From assembly GCA_036489775.1 (NCBI GenBank), contig DASXFC010000032.1, forward strand, positions 1 through 64,000: 64,000 nucleotides of DNA. Direction: 5' to 3'. A program made the position numbers and the translations under genes. This document shows, one piece after another, positions 17,089-24,957 of the stretch; the stretch's first letter is position 1; each line of letters starts with the position of its first letter. This DNA is from Bog-473 sp036489775 (GTDB taxonomy: Bacteria; Actinomycetota; Acidimicrobiia; Acidimicrobiales; RAAP-2). The notes beneath the pieces are model-generated. The model saw nothing but the letters and a program-made list of their open reading frames with translations. It had not been told where the DNA came from and did not search any database.

Positions 17089-18090
17089 TTAAGCGGAGAA
17101 CTGCAGGCGGAGATCGGGCTCAGGCCCGAAATCGGGCGCACTCGGGCCGTGCGCCTTGAACTTCTGCCAGCCGGCGATACCGATCATGGCGGCGTTGTCG
17201 GTGGCCAGCTGCTGCGGCGGGATGAGCAGCGTGCACCCGAACTCGTCGGTCAGCTCCTGGGCCCGCCGCCGCAGCACCGGGCTGGCCGCCACGCCACCGA
17301 CGATGGCCACGGCGGGATCACCGAACTGCTCGAGGGCGAGGCGGATCTTGGCGATGAGCACGTCCATGCAGGCGCCCACGAACGACGCGGCGACGTCCAC
17401 CACCACGAAGTCGGGGTGCTTGCGGACGTAGTTGACCACTGCCGTCTTCAAACCGGAAAAGGAGAAGGTGTACCCCTCCGACAACATGGGTCGGGGGAAG
17501 TCGAGGCAATCCTTCCCGTCCCCTGCCATGCGGTCGAGCACTGGCCCGCCCGGATAGCCCAGTCCGAGAAAGCGGGCCACCTTGTCGTAGGCCTCACCGA
17601 TGGAGTCGTCCACCGTCTCGCCGAGCAGCTGATACTGGCCCGGCGCGGGAGTCCGGGTCAGCATGCAGTGCCCACCCGAGACCAGCAGCGCGGTCTGTGG
17701 GAACGGTGTTGGTCCCTCGGCCAGGAAGACGCTGGCCAGGTGGCCCTCGAGATGGTTGACCGCCACCACCGGCAGGCCCCAGCCCAAGCCGAGCGACTTG
17801 GCGGTGGCGATGCCGACCAGCAGCGCACCCACCAATCCTGGCCCTGACGTGACCGCGATGGCGGCCAGGTCCGGACCGCGCACGCCGGACTCGGACAGCG
17901 CCTGCTCCACGATGGCGGTGATCATCTCGACGTGGGCCCGGCTGGCCAACTCGGGCACCACACCTCCGAAGGCGGCGTGCAGATCGATCTGGCTCGAGAC
18001 CACCGAGGCCAGCAGTTCGTGATCTTCGGTGACCACGGCGGCGGCGGTCTCGTCGCACGAGGTCTCGATGGCCAGCAGTGCCGCGATCAC
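17089..18090 (-). CDS. tsaD: tRNA threonylcarbamoyltransferase subunit TsaD
   Basis: The 333-residue protein of the Kae1/TsaD family transfers threonylcarbamoyl to A37 of ANN-decoding tRNAs. It begins AALLAIETSCDETAAAV and has the metal-binding HLEGH (113-117), LLVSGGH, GEAYDKVARFLGLGYPGGP and the C-terminal ATDNAAMIG. The start is the GTG that overlaps the tsaC stop codon by 4 nt. The frame continues upstream, but only as a shadow of tsaC. Its partners TsaB and TsaE are not in the window. Confidence 0.96.
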   Translation of the reverse strand: MIAALLAIETSCDETAAAVVTEDHELLASVVSSQIDLHAAFGGVVPELASRAHVEMITAIVEQALSESGVRGPDLAAIAVTSGPGLVGALLVGIATAKSLGLGWGLPVVAVNHLEGHLASVFLAEGPTPFPQTALLVSGGHCMLTRTPAPGQYQLLGETVDDSIGEAYDKVARFLGLGYPGGPVLDRMAGDGKDCLDFPRPMLSEGYTFSFSGLKTAVVNYVRKHPDFVVVDVAASFVGACMDVLIAKIRLALEQFGDPAVAIVGGVAASPVLRRRAQELTDEFGCTLLIPPQQLATDNAAMIGIAGWQKFKAHGPSAPDFGPEPDLRLQFSA

Positions 18091-18713
18091 TTCTTCACTT
18101 CCGCCAGGGTCTCGGCGATCTCGGCCGCGCTGATGGTGCCGACCCGCTCGACCACGGGCTCTGCCCCGCGGAGGCTGACCAGGGTCGACGGGGTCGTTTC
18201 CAAGGTGCCACCGTCGACCACCAGGCTGACCTGTGGTGCCAGGTCTTGGGCGGCCTCGTCGGCCAGCGGGGCCGTGTCCTGACCGTGGGTGTTGGCGCTG
18301 GTCACCAATAACGGACCGGTCTGGCGCAGGACGCTCAGCATGAAGGAGTGGTTCGGGATGCGCACCGCCACCTCGTCGCGTCCGGTCAGCCAGGCCGGAC
18401 GATCCTGGTCCGGCGCGAAGCCGAAGATCAGGGTGAGTGGGCCGGGCCACCAGCGGGCGGCCAGGGCGTGGGCCGCTGGGGTGAAGTCCACCCCGAGCAG
18501 GCCGACCTGATCGAGAGAGGCGGCCATCACGGGGAGATGCAGCTGGGCCGGCCGACCCTTGGCCTCGTAGATCCGCTGCCGAGCCCCTTCGTCGCCGGCC
18601 AGCGCGGCCAGCCCGTACACCGTGTCGGTCGGGACCACCACCACGTCGCCAGCCTGCAGGACGGCGACTGTCCTAGTACTGGCTTCCCGGTCATCGAGGT
18701 GGAGTCGCTGCAT
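18087..18713 (-). CDS. tsaC: L-threonylcarbamoyladenylate synthase TsaC/Sua5-type
   Basis: The 208-residue YrdC-domain protein makes threonylcarbamoyl-AMP from threonine, bicarbonate and ATP for the next gene product, TsaD. It shows VVVPTDTVYGLA, YEAKGRP, the WWPGPLTLIF block, AVRIPNHS and LLVTSANTHG. It lacks the extra Sua5 C-terminal domain. The ATG at 18713 is preceded by GAAGGAC, so it is preferred to an upstream in-frame ATG at 18761. It is coupled to tsaD through a GTGA overlap. Confidence 0.93.
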   Translation of the reverse strand: MQRLHLDDREASTRTVAVLQAGDVVVVPTDTVYGLAALAGDEGARQRIYEAKGRPAQLHLPVMAASLDQVGLLGVDFTPAAHALAARWWPGPLTLIFGFAPDQDRPAWLTGRDEVAVRIPNHSFMLSVLRQTGPLLVTSANTHGQDTAPLADEAAQDLAPQVSLVVDGGTLETTPSTLVSLRGAEPVVERVGTISAAEIAETLAEVKK

Positions 18714-18813
18714 GAAGTCCTTCGGAGCAGGGGAGTGGTGCTGGTGCCGAGCAGTATGCACGGCGCGGCGGCCTGTTCCGGCACCGAGCGGGACCGAGCT
18801 AAGGCAGTCCGGT

Positions 18814-18895
18814 CAGCCCAGCCGAACCGGCAGCCCAGTCGCCCAGTCCAGCCAGCCCAGCCAGCCCAGCCCAGCCAGCCCAGCCGAGCCAGCGG
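18814..18895. repeat. CAGCC-rich degenerate tandem array after a stop codon
   Basis: About 80 bp consist of imperfect CAGCC and CAGCCCAGC units on the plus strand. The array starts 1 bp beyond the TGA of the minus-strand VOC gene (18897-18899) and fills the space before tsaC. It is the longest of the four post-stop arrays. Confidence 0.85.
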
Positions 18896-18896
18896 C

Positions 18897-19355
18897 TCAG
18901 AGCGACAGCGGCCGGATGGGCGCGGCGATCAGGGCGGGATCGGATCGCCAATCGACCCCGGGAACGTCGACATAGAGTTCGATCTCGTTGCCGTCGGGAT
19001 CGAGGATGTAGAGGCTGTGGGTCACCGTGTGGTCCGAGGCTCCGACAATGGTGGCGCCGGCCGCCTCGAGTCGGGCCACCATCTCGCGCAGGTCGTCGTC
19101 GGTCTCGCCGACATTCAGCCCGAAGTGGTAGAGGCCGACTCGACGGCCAACCGGGATGGGCGTGGCATCCTCCCCCACCTCGATCAGCAACAACTCGTGA
19201 TGCGTTCGCCCCGACGAGAAGGCGGCCACGCCGACCGGCTCGACGCCTTCCTCGGGCAGGATCTGCTCCCAGCCCAGGACGTCGCGGTAGAAGGCGGCAG
19301 AACGAGCCGCGTTGCGCACATAGAGCACCAGGTGCCCGAGTTCACGGACGGTCAC
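18897..19355 (-). CDS. VOC-family protein, extradiol dioxygenase/glyoxalase-like
   Basis: The 152-residue protein has the paired beta-alpha-beta-beta-beta modules of the vicinal oxygen chelate fold. Metal ligands are suggested by H8 in LGHLVLYV, a histidine in GLYHFGLNV and the glutamate in NEIELYVD. The C-terminal ILDPDGNEIELY is typical of catechol dioxygenase-like and glyoxalase members. It overlaps the WS/DGAT gene by 4 nt and is probably cotranscribed with it. The substrate is unknown. Confidence 0.85.
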   Translation of the reverse strand: MTVRELGHLVLYVRNAARSAAFYRDVLGWEQILPEEGVEPVGVAAFSSGRTHHELLLIEVGEDATPIPVGRRVGLYHFGLNVGETDDDLREMVARLEAAGATIVGASDHTVTHSLYILDPDGNEIELYVDVPGVDWRSDPALIAAPIRPLSL

Positions 19356-20896
19356 GCCGGGACCGCTCCTCCCTCAGCGCCGCCGCCAGCCCCGCCAGCG
19401 CCGCCAGCCCCGGCACTCGCCGCGCTCCGCACCCAGTGCGCCGTGGCCGGCATGCCCGGCCCCAAATGGATCGGCACGTCGAACGGCTGCGACTCCAACC
19501 CCGCCGCCTCCATCAGCTCGGTCAGCGCGTGCGGGATGGCCGCCGCGATGTCCCAAAGCCGGGGCACGGCCCGGGCGTCCGCCGCCAGGCCCCAATACAA
19601 AACGCCCCGGTAGCTCATGATGGTGATGTTGAGCCCCATGCCGTCCATGACCGGGCCGAGCGGGAACATCCCGAGCATTTGGGTGCCACCCATGTAGAGC
19701 GGGAAGTCGGGTCCGGGCACATTGGAGATGACCAGGTTGGCGATGGGTCGGTGGCGGTCGGCCAGCTTCATGCCCGTGTACAACCGGGCGGCTGCGGCGA
19801 ACACATTGGGGGTGGCGTGCTCGGCCCAGTTCTGCAGCAGGTTGGCCCCGAGCGCCTGGTGCTCCTCCTTGGCCCCCTTGGTTCCTTCGTGAATGGCCTG
19901 CAGCCGTTCTAAGGGGTCGTCGAGCTGGCACGGGAGCTGGACGAACATGGCCGAGACCTTGTTCGACCCCTTGAGCTCGGCCACGTCGGGCGTCACCGAC
20001 ACCGGCACCACGCCGACCAGTGGGATGTCGGGCAGCTCATCGCCCGCCTGCAAATACGTCCGCAGCGCCCCCGTCACCATGGTCAGCACCACGTCGTTGA
20101 CCGTGGTGCCCATCTTGTTCTTGAGCGCCTTGGCGTCGTCCAGGCTGGCCGCGGCGAAGGCCACCCGGCGTCGGGCGTGCACCGCCACGTTGATGGAGGT
20201 CCTCGGCGCGCTCAAAGGCAGGGCGGCCTTGGCCGGTGCGTTCTGGCGGACGCGCCGGACCCCGGCGATGTTGCCCACCGTCCGCACCGCCATCCGCGCC
20301 ATCTTGAACGGGCTGACCATGTTGGTCACCAGGGCCCCGGACATCAGCTCGAGCCCCGAGGGGATGCGGGTGTCGAGCTGGCGCTCCACGCTGGCCGGCT
20401 GTTCAGAAGGATCGGCCTCGAGGTCGAAGAGGATCCCGAGCAGCTCGGCTCCCGACACCCCGTCGATAGTGCTGTGGTGCATCTTGGTGACCAGGGCGAT
20501 CTTGCCGTCCTCGAGACCTTCGACCACCCACATCTCCCACAGTGGGCGGTCCCGGTGGAGCTGGCGGCTGATGACGTCGGCCGCGAAGTCACCCAGCTCC
20601 CGCATCCCCCCGGGCGACGGCAGCGCCGCCCGCCGCAAGTGATTGTCGATGTCGAACTCGGGGTCGTCGACCCAGATCGGGTGGCCCAGCCGCATCGGCA
20701 CCTCGACCAGCCGGCGCTGGAAGACCGGGGCCAGCGGGATCCGGTCGGCGATGAGCTGGCGGATGCGGCGGAAGGAGTAGCCGTCGGGCACCGTGGAGGG
20801 GTCGAAGACCGCCGCCATGGCGACGTGCATGTGCAGGGTCGGCGTCTCCATATAGAGGAAACTGGCGTCGAGCCCGGTCAGTCGTTCAGGGGTCAT
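19352..20896 (-). CDS. WS/DGAT-type O-acyltransferase
   Basis: The 514-residue protein belongs to the bifunctional wax ester synthase/diacylglycerol acyltransferase family. The catalytic HHxxxDG motif reads HHSTIDG at 140-146, and a later NLVISNVPGP block is also diagnostic. These enzymes esterify acyl-CoA onto diacylglycerol or long alcohols to form storage lipid, common in mycobacteria and other actinobacteria. The C-terminus is a Gly/Ala-rich tail of about 25 residues, probably dispensable. GAGGAG precedes the ATG. With the nearby acyl-CoA dehydrogenases it points to lipid storage and turnover. Confidence 0.94.
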   Translation of the reverse strand: MTPERLTGLDASFLYMETPTLHMHVAMAAVFDPSTVPDGYSFRRIRQLIADRIPLAPVFQRRLVEVPMRLGHPIWVDDPEFDIDNHLRRAALPSPGGMRELGDFAADVISRQLHRDRPLWEMWVVEGLEDGKIALVTKMHHSTIDGVSGAELLGILFDLEADPSEQPASVERQLDTRIPSGLELMSGALVTNMVSPFKMARMAVRTVGNIAGVRRVRQNAPAKAALPLSAPRTSINVAVHARRRVAFAAASLDDAKALKNKMGTTVNDVVLTMVTGALRTYLQAGDELPDIPLVGVVPVSVTPDVAELKGSNKVSAMFVQLPCQLDDPLERLQAIHEGTKGAKEEHQALGANLLQNWAEHATPNVFAAAARLYTGMKLADRHRPIANLVISNVPGPDFPLYMGGTQMLGMFPLGPVMDGMGLNITIMSYRGVLYWGLAADARAVPRLWDIAAAIPHALTELMEAAGLESQPFDVPIHLGPGMPATAHWVRSAASAGAGGAGGAGGGAEGGAVPA

Positions 20897-21022
20897 CGCG
20901 TCTCCTCGGGGCCGGTGACAGGGCCCCTACGCTGGCACCTTCTGGCCAGGGCGGCAAACGGTTCGCACCCTTGGCCTGCCGCGCAACCTGCGCCGAGGGC
21001 TCCGGTCGGGAAAGATAGGACC

Positions 21023-22324
21023 ATGCCGTACGCGTACCTCGGCGTGACGCTCCTGGGCGCCATGGCGGTCCTTTTGGCTTACCACCCCATCCGCAAGGAG
21101 CCCCTGACGGTCCTGGACTTCGTGTGCGGATGGATCTGCGCCGAGGTATCCCTGCAGAACATCGCCTGGCAGGCCGTGGCCACCGTCATCTTCGGCCTCT
21201 TCGGCGCCTTCTCGGGCTGGGCCGGTTGGCTCGGGCTGGCCGTGGCGGCCGGCAGCTGGGCCGGGTTGGTGGGTCTGGCCGTTTCGGGCCACCGGGCCAG
21301 CCGGGTGGTCACCGCCGCCCTGACCGAAGTGCAGACCCGCGACTTCCCGGTGTCGACCGGACGGACCAAGCCGACCTGGGGCCGCTGGTGGCGGGTCACC
21401 CAGGCCATCCCGCTCAAGGGTCGATCGGTGCAGCGCACCAGCAACATCGATTACTGGGGTGACGGCATCCACCGCCATCGTCTCGACATCTACCGCTCGC
21501 GGGTGAGCCAATCCGCCGGGGCACCCGTCATGGTGTACGTGCACGGCGGCGCCTGGATCATCGGCGAGAAGCGCGAACAGGGCAAGCCGATGATGTACGA
21601 GCTGGTGGCCCGGGGCTGGGTCTGCGTCGCCATCAACTACCGCCTCAGCCCCAAGTCGGTCTGGCCGGCCCACATCGTCGACGTCAAGCGGAGCATCGCC
21701 TGGGTGCGCGATCACATCGCCGAGTACGGCGGTGACCCGAACTTCATCGCCATCAGCGGCGGCTCCGCCGGGGGGCATCTGTGTGCCCTGGCCGCATTGA
21801 CGCCAGGAGACCCGGCTTACCAACCTGGTTTCGAAACCGCCGACACCCGGGTCGACGCCGCCATTCCCTTCTACGGGGTGATGGACATGACGGGATCGCC
21901 GGCAGGTTCGGGCCGCTACGGCAACGGGCTACTCGAGATGCTCGAGAAGACGGTGATGAAGACCACCATCGCCGAGCACCCCGAGATCTTCGAACAGGCC
22001 TCGCCGACGTTGCGGGTCAACGCCGACGCCCCGCCGTTCTTCGTGCTCCAAGGAGCCAACGACACCCTGGTCCCGGTCGACGTGGCGCGTACCTTCGTCG
22101 AGAAGCTGCGGTCGGTGTCCAAGGCCCCGGTGGCTTATGCCGAACTCCCGCTGGCCCAGCATGCTTTTGATGTCCTGGCCTCATTGCGCTGCCAGGCCAC
22201 CACGGCCGGGGTGGCCTCCTTCCTCGAGGCGGCCCGCACGGCGGCCTCGGCCGCGTCCGCGACGACCGCCGTTCCAGCTGCATCCGATGGTGCAGCCACC
22301 CCATCGGAGGAGCGCGTCAGCTAG
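21023..22324 (+). CDS. Membrane-anchored alpha/beta hydrolase (HSL-type esterase)
   Basis: The 433-residue protein has hydrophobic segments at about 5-22 and 47-90, then an esterase domain from about 130. The oxyanion motif HGGAW (174-178) and nucleophile elbow GGSAGG (S248) define the hormone-sensitive lipase class. The likely acid and base lie in GANDTLVPV and AQHAFD. It is divergent from the WS/DGAT gene across about 125 bp, so a role in neutral-lipid or ester turnover is reasonable inference. Its 3' end overlaps valS by 8 bp tail to tail. Confidence 0.88.
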   Translation: MPYAYLGVTLLGAMAVLLAYHPIRKEPLTVLDFVCGWICAEVSLQNIAWQAVATVIFGLFGAFSGWAGWLGLAVAAGSWAGLVGLAVSGHRASRVVTAALTEVQTRDFPVSTGRTKPTWGRWWRVTQAIPLKGRSVQRTSNIDYWGDGIHRHRLDIYRSRVSQSAGAPVMVYVHGGAWIIGEKREQGKPMMYELVARGWVCVAINYRLSPKSVWPAHIVDVKRSIAWVRDHIAEYGGDPNFIAISGGSAGGHLCALAALTPGDPAYQPGFETADTRVDAAIPFYGVMDMTGSPAGSGRYGNGLLEMLEKTVMKTTIAEHPEIFEQASPTLRVNADAPPFFVLQGANDTLVPVDVARTFVEKLRSVSKAPVAYAELPLAQHAFDVLASLRCQATTAGVASFLEAARTAASAASATTAVPAASDGAATPSEERVS

Positions 22325-24866
22325 AGCTCGGCTCCTCGGCCAGCGCCACCATGATCACGAGCGCCCCGCCCTCGTGGGTCTCGATCTGGTCCACCCCGCC
22401 GGCATCGACCAGGTCGGTGCGCGCCGCGTCGACCGCGGCCAACACCTCGGCCGGACCGGAGATGCTGAGGAGCGCCACCCGGGCCCGCATCGATTTCTTC
22501 TGGGCCGTCTTCTCCCGGCGCACGGCGGCGAGCACCTCGGCCACCACCCCCAACACGGTGCTGTCCCCACCGCCGCCGGTCTCGGCCGGCTCGGGCCAGG
22601 GCGCCCGATGCACCGACCCGTCCTGCCACCAGTGCCAGACCTCTTCGGTCACGAAGGGCAGGAAGGGGGCGAAGAGACGGTGCAGCGCTGACAACGCGAT
22701 GGACAAGGTGGCCCGGGCCGACTCGGTGCCGGTGGAGTCGCCCTCGCCGTAGGCCCGCGTCTTGACCAGCTCGACGTAGTCGTCGCAGAACGACCAGAAG
22801 AAGGCCTCGGTGACTTCCAGGGCCCGGGCGTAGTCGAAGCCGTCGAAGGCGATGGTGGCCGCCACGACGGTCTCGGTCAGCTGGGCCAGCAGGGCGCGGT
22901 CGAGGGGTGCGGTGACGGCATCGAGGCCCCGGATCGGGCCTTCGCCCAGCCGACCCAGCGCGAACTTCGAGGCGTTCAACAGCTTGATGGCAAGCCGCCG
23001 GCCGATCTTCATGATCCCGGTGTCCACCGCGGTGTCGGTGCCGGGCCGGCCATTGCAGGCCCAGTAGCGCACGGCGTCGGAGCCGTACTCCTCAATCAGC
23101 GGCATGGGCGTGACCACGTTGCCCTTGGACTTGGACATCTTCTTGCGGTCCGGGTCAAGGACCCAGCCGTTGATGTTGGTGTCCTTCCAGGGGACCACCC
23201 CGTGCTCGAAGTGGCTGCGCAGGATGGTGGCGAAGAGCCAGGTTCGAATGATCTCGTAGCCCTGCGGGCGCAGGTCCATCGGGAAGGTCGCCGCGAACAA
23301 CTCCGGGTCGTCCTCCCAGCCACAGGCGATGTGCGGGCTGACCGACGAGGTGGCCCAGGTATCGAGCACGTCGGGGTCTCCGCTGAAGCCGCCCGGTTTG
23401 CCCCGCGCCTCGGCGTCGTAGCCGGCTGGCACATCGGTGGTCGGATCGATGGGCAGCCGCGACTCGTCGGGGACGATCGGGTGATCGTGGTCGGGCTCGC
23501 CGCTGTCGTCGAGGGGATACCAGACCGGGATGGGTACCCCGAAGAAGCGCTGGCGACTGACCAGCCAGTCGCCGTTCAGCCCGTTGACCCAGTCGGAATA
23601 GCGGACCTGCATGTAGGGAGGGTGCCAGGACAGCTCGTCGCCCCGGGCCACCAGAGCCCGCCGCAACTCCTCGTCCCGCCCACCGTTGCGGATGAACCAC
23701 TGGCGGCTGGTCACGATCTCGAGCGGGCGCTCGCCCCGCTCGTAGAACTTCACCGGGTGGGTGATCGTTCGGGGTTCGCCGATCATCTCGCCCGACTCGG
23801 TCATGAGCTCGACCATCTTGCGCTGCGCCTGTTTGACGGTGGTTCCGGCGATGGCCTGCCAGGCCGGCCCGTCGGGCACGCCGGGCGGCGGCGCCATCGC
23901 GATGCGCCCCGAACGGGTGACGATGGAGCGGGTGGGCAGCTGCAACTCGCGCCACCAGATGACGTCGGTGACGTCACCGAAGGTGCAGATCATCGCGATG
24001 CCAGATCCCTTCTCGGGATCGGCCAGTGGATGGGCCAACACCGGGACCTCGACCCCGAAGAGCGGCGTGTGCACGGTGGTGCCGAAGCGCTCGGCGTAGC
24101 GCTCGTCGTCGGGGTGGGCCACCAGGGCCACGCAGGCGGCCACCAGCTCGGGGCGCGTGGTCTCGATCTCGATGTCGTCGAAGCGCAGCCGGTGATAGGC
24201 GCCCGGACGCTCGCGGTCCTCCATCTCGGCCTGGGCCACCGCGGTCTGGAAGTCGACGTCCCACAGGGTTGGGGCCTCGGACGAATAGGCCTCGTCCCGG
24301 GCCAGGTTGCGCAGGAACATGCGCTGGCTGGCCCGGCGGCTGCGATCGTCGATGGTGGCGTAGCTGCGGGTCCAGTCGACCGAGAGGCCGACCCGGCGCC
24401 AGAGCGCTTCGAAGGCGAGCTCGTCCTCGGCGGTCAGGCGGTGGCACAGCTCGATGAAGTTGGGCCGGCTGACCGGGATGTCCTCCTTGCCAGGCTCCTC
24501 GGGTGGTTCGAAGTCGGGGTCGTAGGGGAGGGAAGGATCGCAGCTCACCCCGAAGTAGGTCTGGACCCGGCGCTCGGTGGGCAGCCCGTTGTCGTCCCAG
24601 CCCATGGGATAGAAGAGCTCCCAGCCCTTCATGCGGCGATAGCGGGCCAGCGAATCGGTCTGGACGTAGCCGAAGACAGATCCCATGTGGAGGGATCCCG
24701 ACACCGTGGGCGGGGGTGTGTCGATGGAGAAAACCTGTTCCCTGCTGGCTCCTGGGTTGAAGCGGTAGGTACCTTCTTCCTCCCACAGCGCGGCCCAGCG
24801 ATCCTCCACCCCGTCGATGGTGGGCTTCTCTGGAATGCGGGGAGCGGCCGTCGCGTCGGTCGACAT
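22317..24866 (-). CDS. valS: Valyl-tRNA synthetase with HMGS in place of HIGH
   Basis: The 849-residue class I synthetase charges tRNA-Val. PPPTVSGSLHMGSVFGY near residues 50-67 corresponds to the HIGH region, and KMSKSKGN is intact. WDDNGLPTERRV and the CP1 editing domain identify it as the valine enzyme of the subgroup shared with archaea and some bacteria. The fourth HIGH position is serine (HMGS at 60-63), which is unusual. The start is the ATG at 24866; the longer frame upstream runs into the shared promoter region. The gene is divergent from cysS. Confidence 0.93.
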   Translation of the reverse strand: MSTDATAAPRIPEKPTIDGVEDRWAALWEEEGTYRFNPGASREQVFSIDTPPPTVSGSLHMGSVFGYVQTDSLARYRRMKGWELFYPMGWDDNGLPTERRVQTYFGVSCDPSLPYDPDFEPPEEPGKEDIPVSRPNFIELCHRLTAEDELAFEALWRRVGLSVDWTRSYATIDDRSRRASQRMFLRNLARDEAYSSEAPTLWDVDFQTAVAQAEMEDRERPGAYHRLRFDDIEIETTRPELVAACVALVAHPDDERYAERFGTTVHTPLFGVEVPVLAHPLADPEKGSGIAMICTFGDVTDVIWWRELQLPTRSIVTRSGRIAMAPPPGVPDGPAWQAIAGTTVKQAQRKMVELMTESGEMIGEPRTITHPVKFYERGERPLEIVTSRQWFIRNGGRDEELRRALVARGDELSWHPPYMQVRYSDWVNGLNGDWLVSRQRFFGVPIPVWYPLDDSGEPDHDHPIVPDESRLPIDPTTDVPAGYDAEARGKPGGFSGDPDVLDTWATSSVSPHIACGWEDDPELFAATFPMDLRPQGYEIIRTWLFATILRSHFEHGVVPWKDTNINGWVLDPDRKKMSKSKGNVVTPMPLIEEYGSDAVRYWACNGRPGTDTAVDTGIMKIGRRLAIKLLNASKFALGRLGEGPIRGLDAVTAPLDRALLAQLTETVVAATIAFDGFDYARALEVTEAFFWSFCDDYVELVKTRAYGEGDSTGTESARATLSIALSALHRLFAPFLPFVTEEVWHWWQDGSVHRAPWPEPAETGGGGDSTVLGVVAEVLAAVRREKTAQKKSMRARVALLSISGPAEVLAAVDAARTDLVDAGGVDQIETHEGGALVIMVALAEEPSSS

Positions 24867-24957
24867 GATCGGATTACCGTATCCGGATGCTGCACCTCCA
24901 CGGACACGACCGCGCCGGCGCCAGCCGGTCCGGATCGACCCGTGACCAGGGGGCCTG

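Noticed and set aside
17149..17847. Plus-strand frame antisense to tsaD
   Set aside because: No domain motif, and it is fully covered by conserved tsaD sequence.
18091..18450. N-terminal extension of tsaD
   Set aside because: The open frame upstream is Arg/Gly/Pro-rich and lies entirely over tsaC; the family N-terminus starts at the GTG at 18090.
20177..21022. Long N-terminal extension of the esterase
   Set aside because: This part of the frame is antisense to the WS/DGAT gene; the ATG at 21023 gives a normal membrane-anchored esterase.
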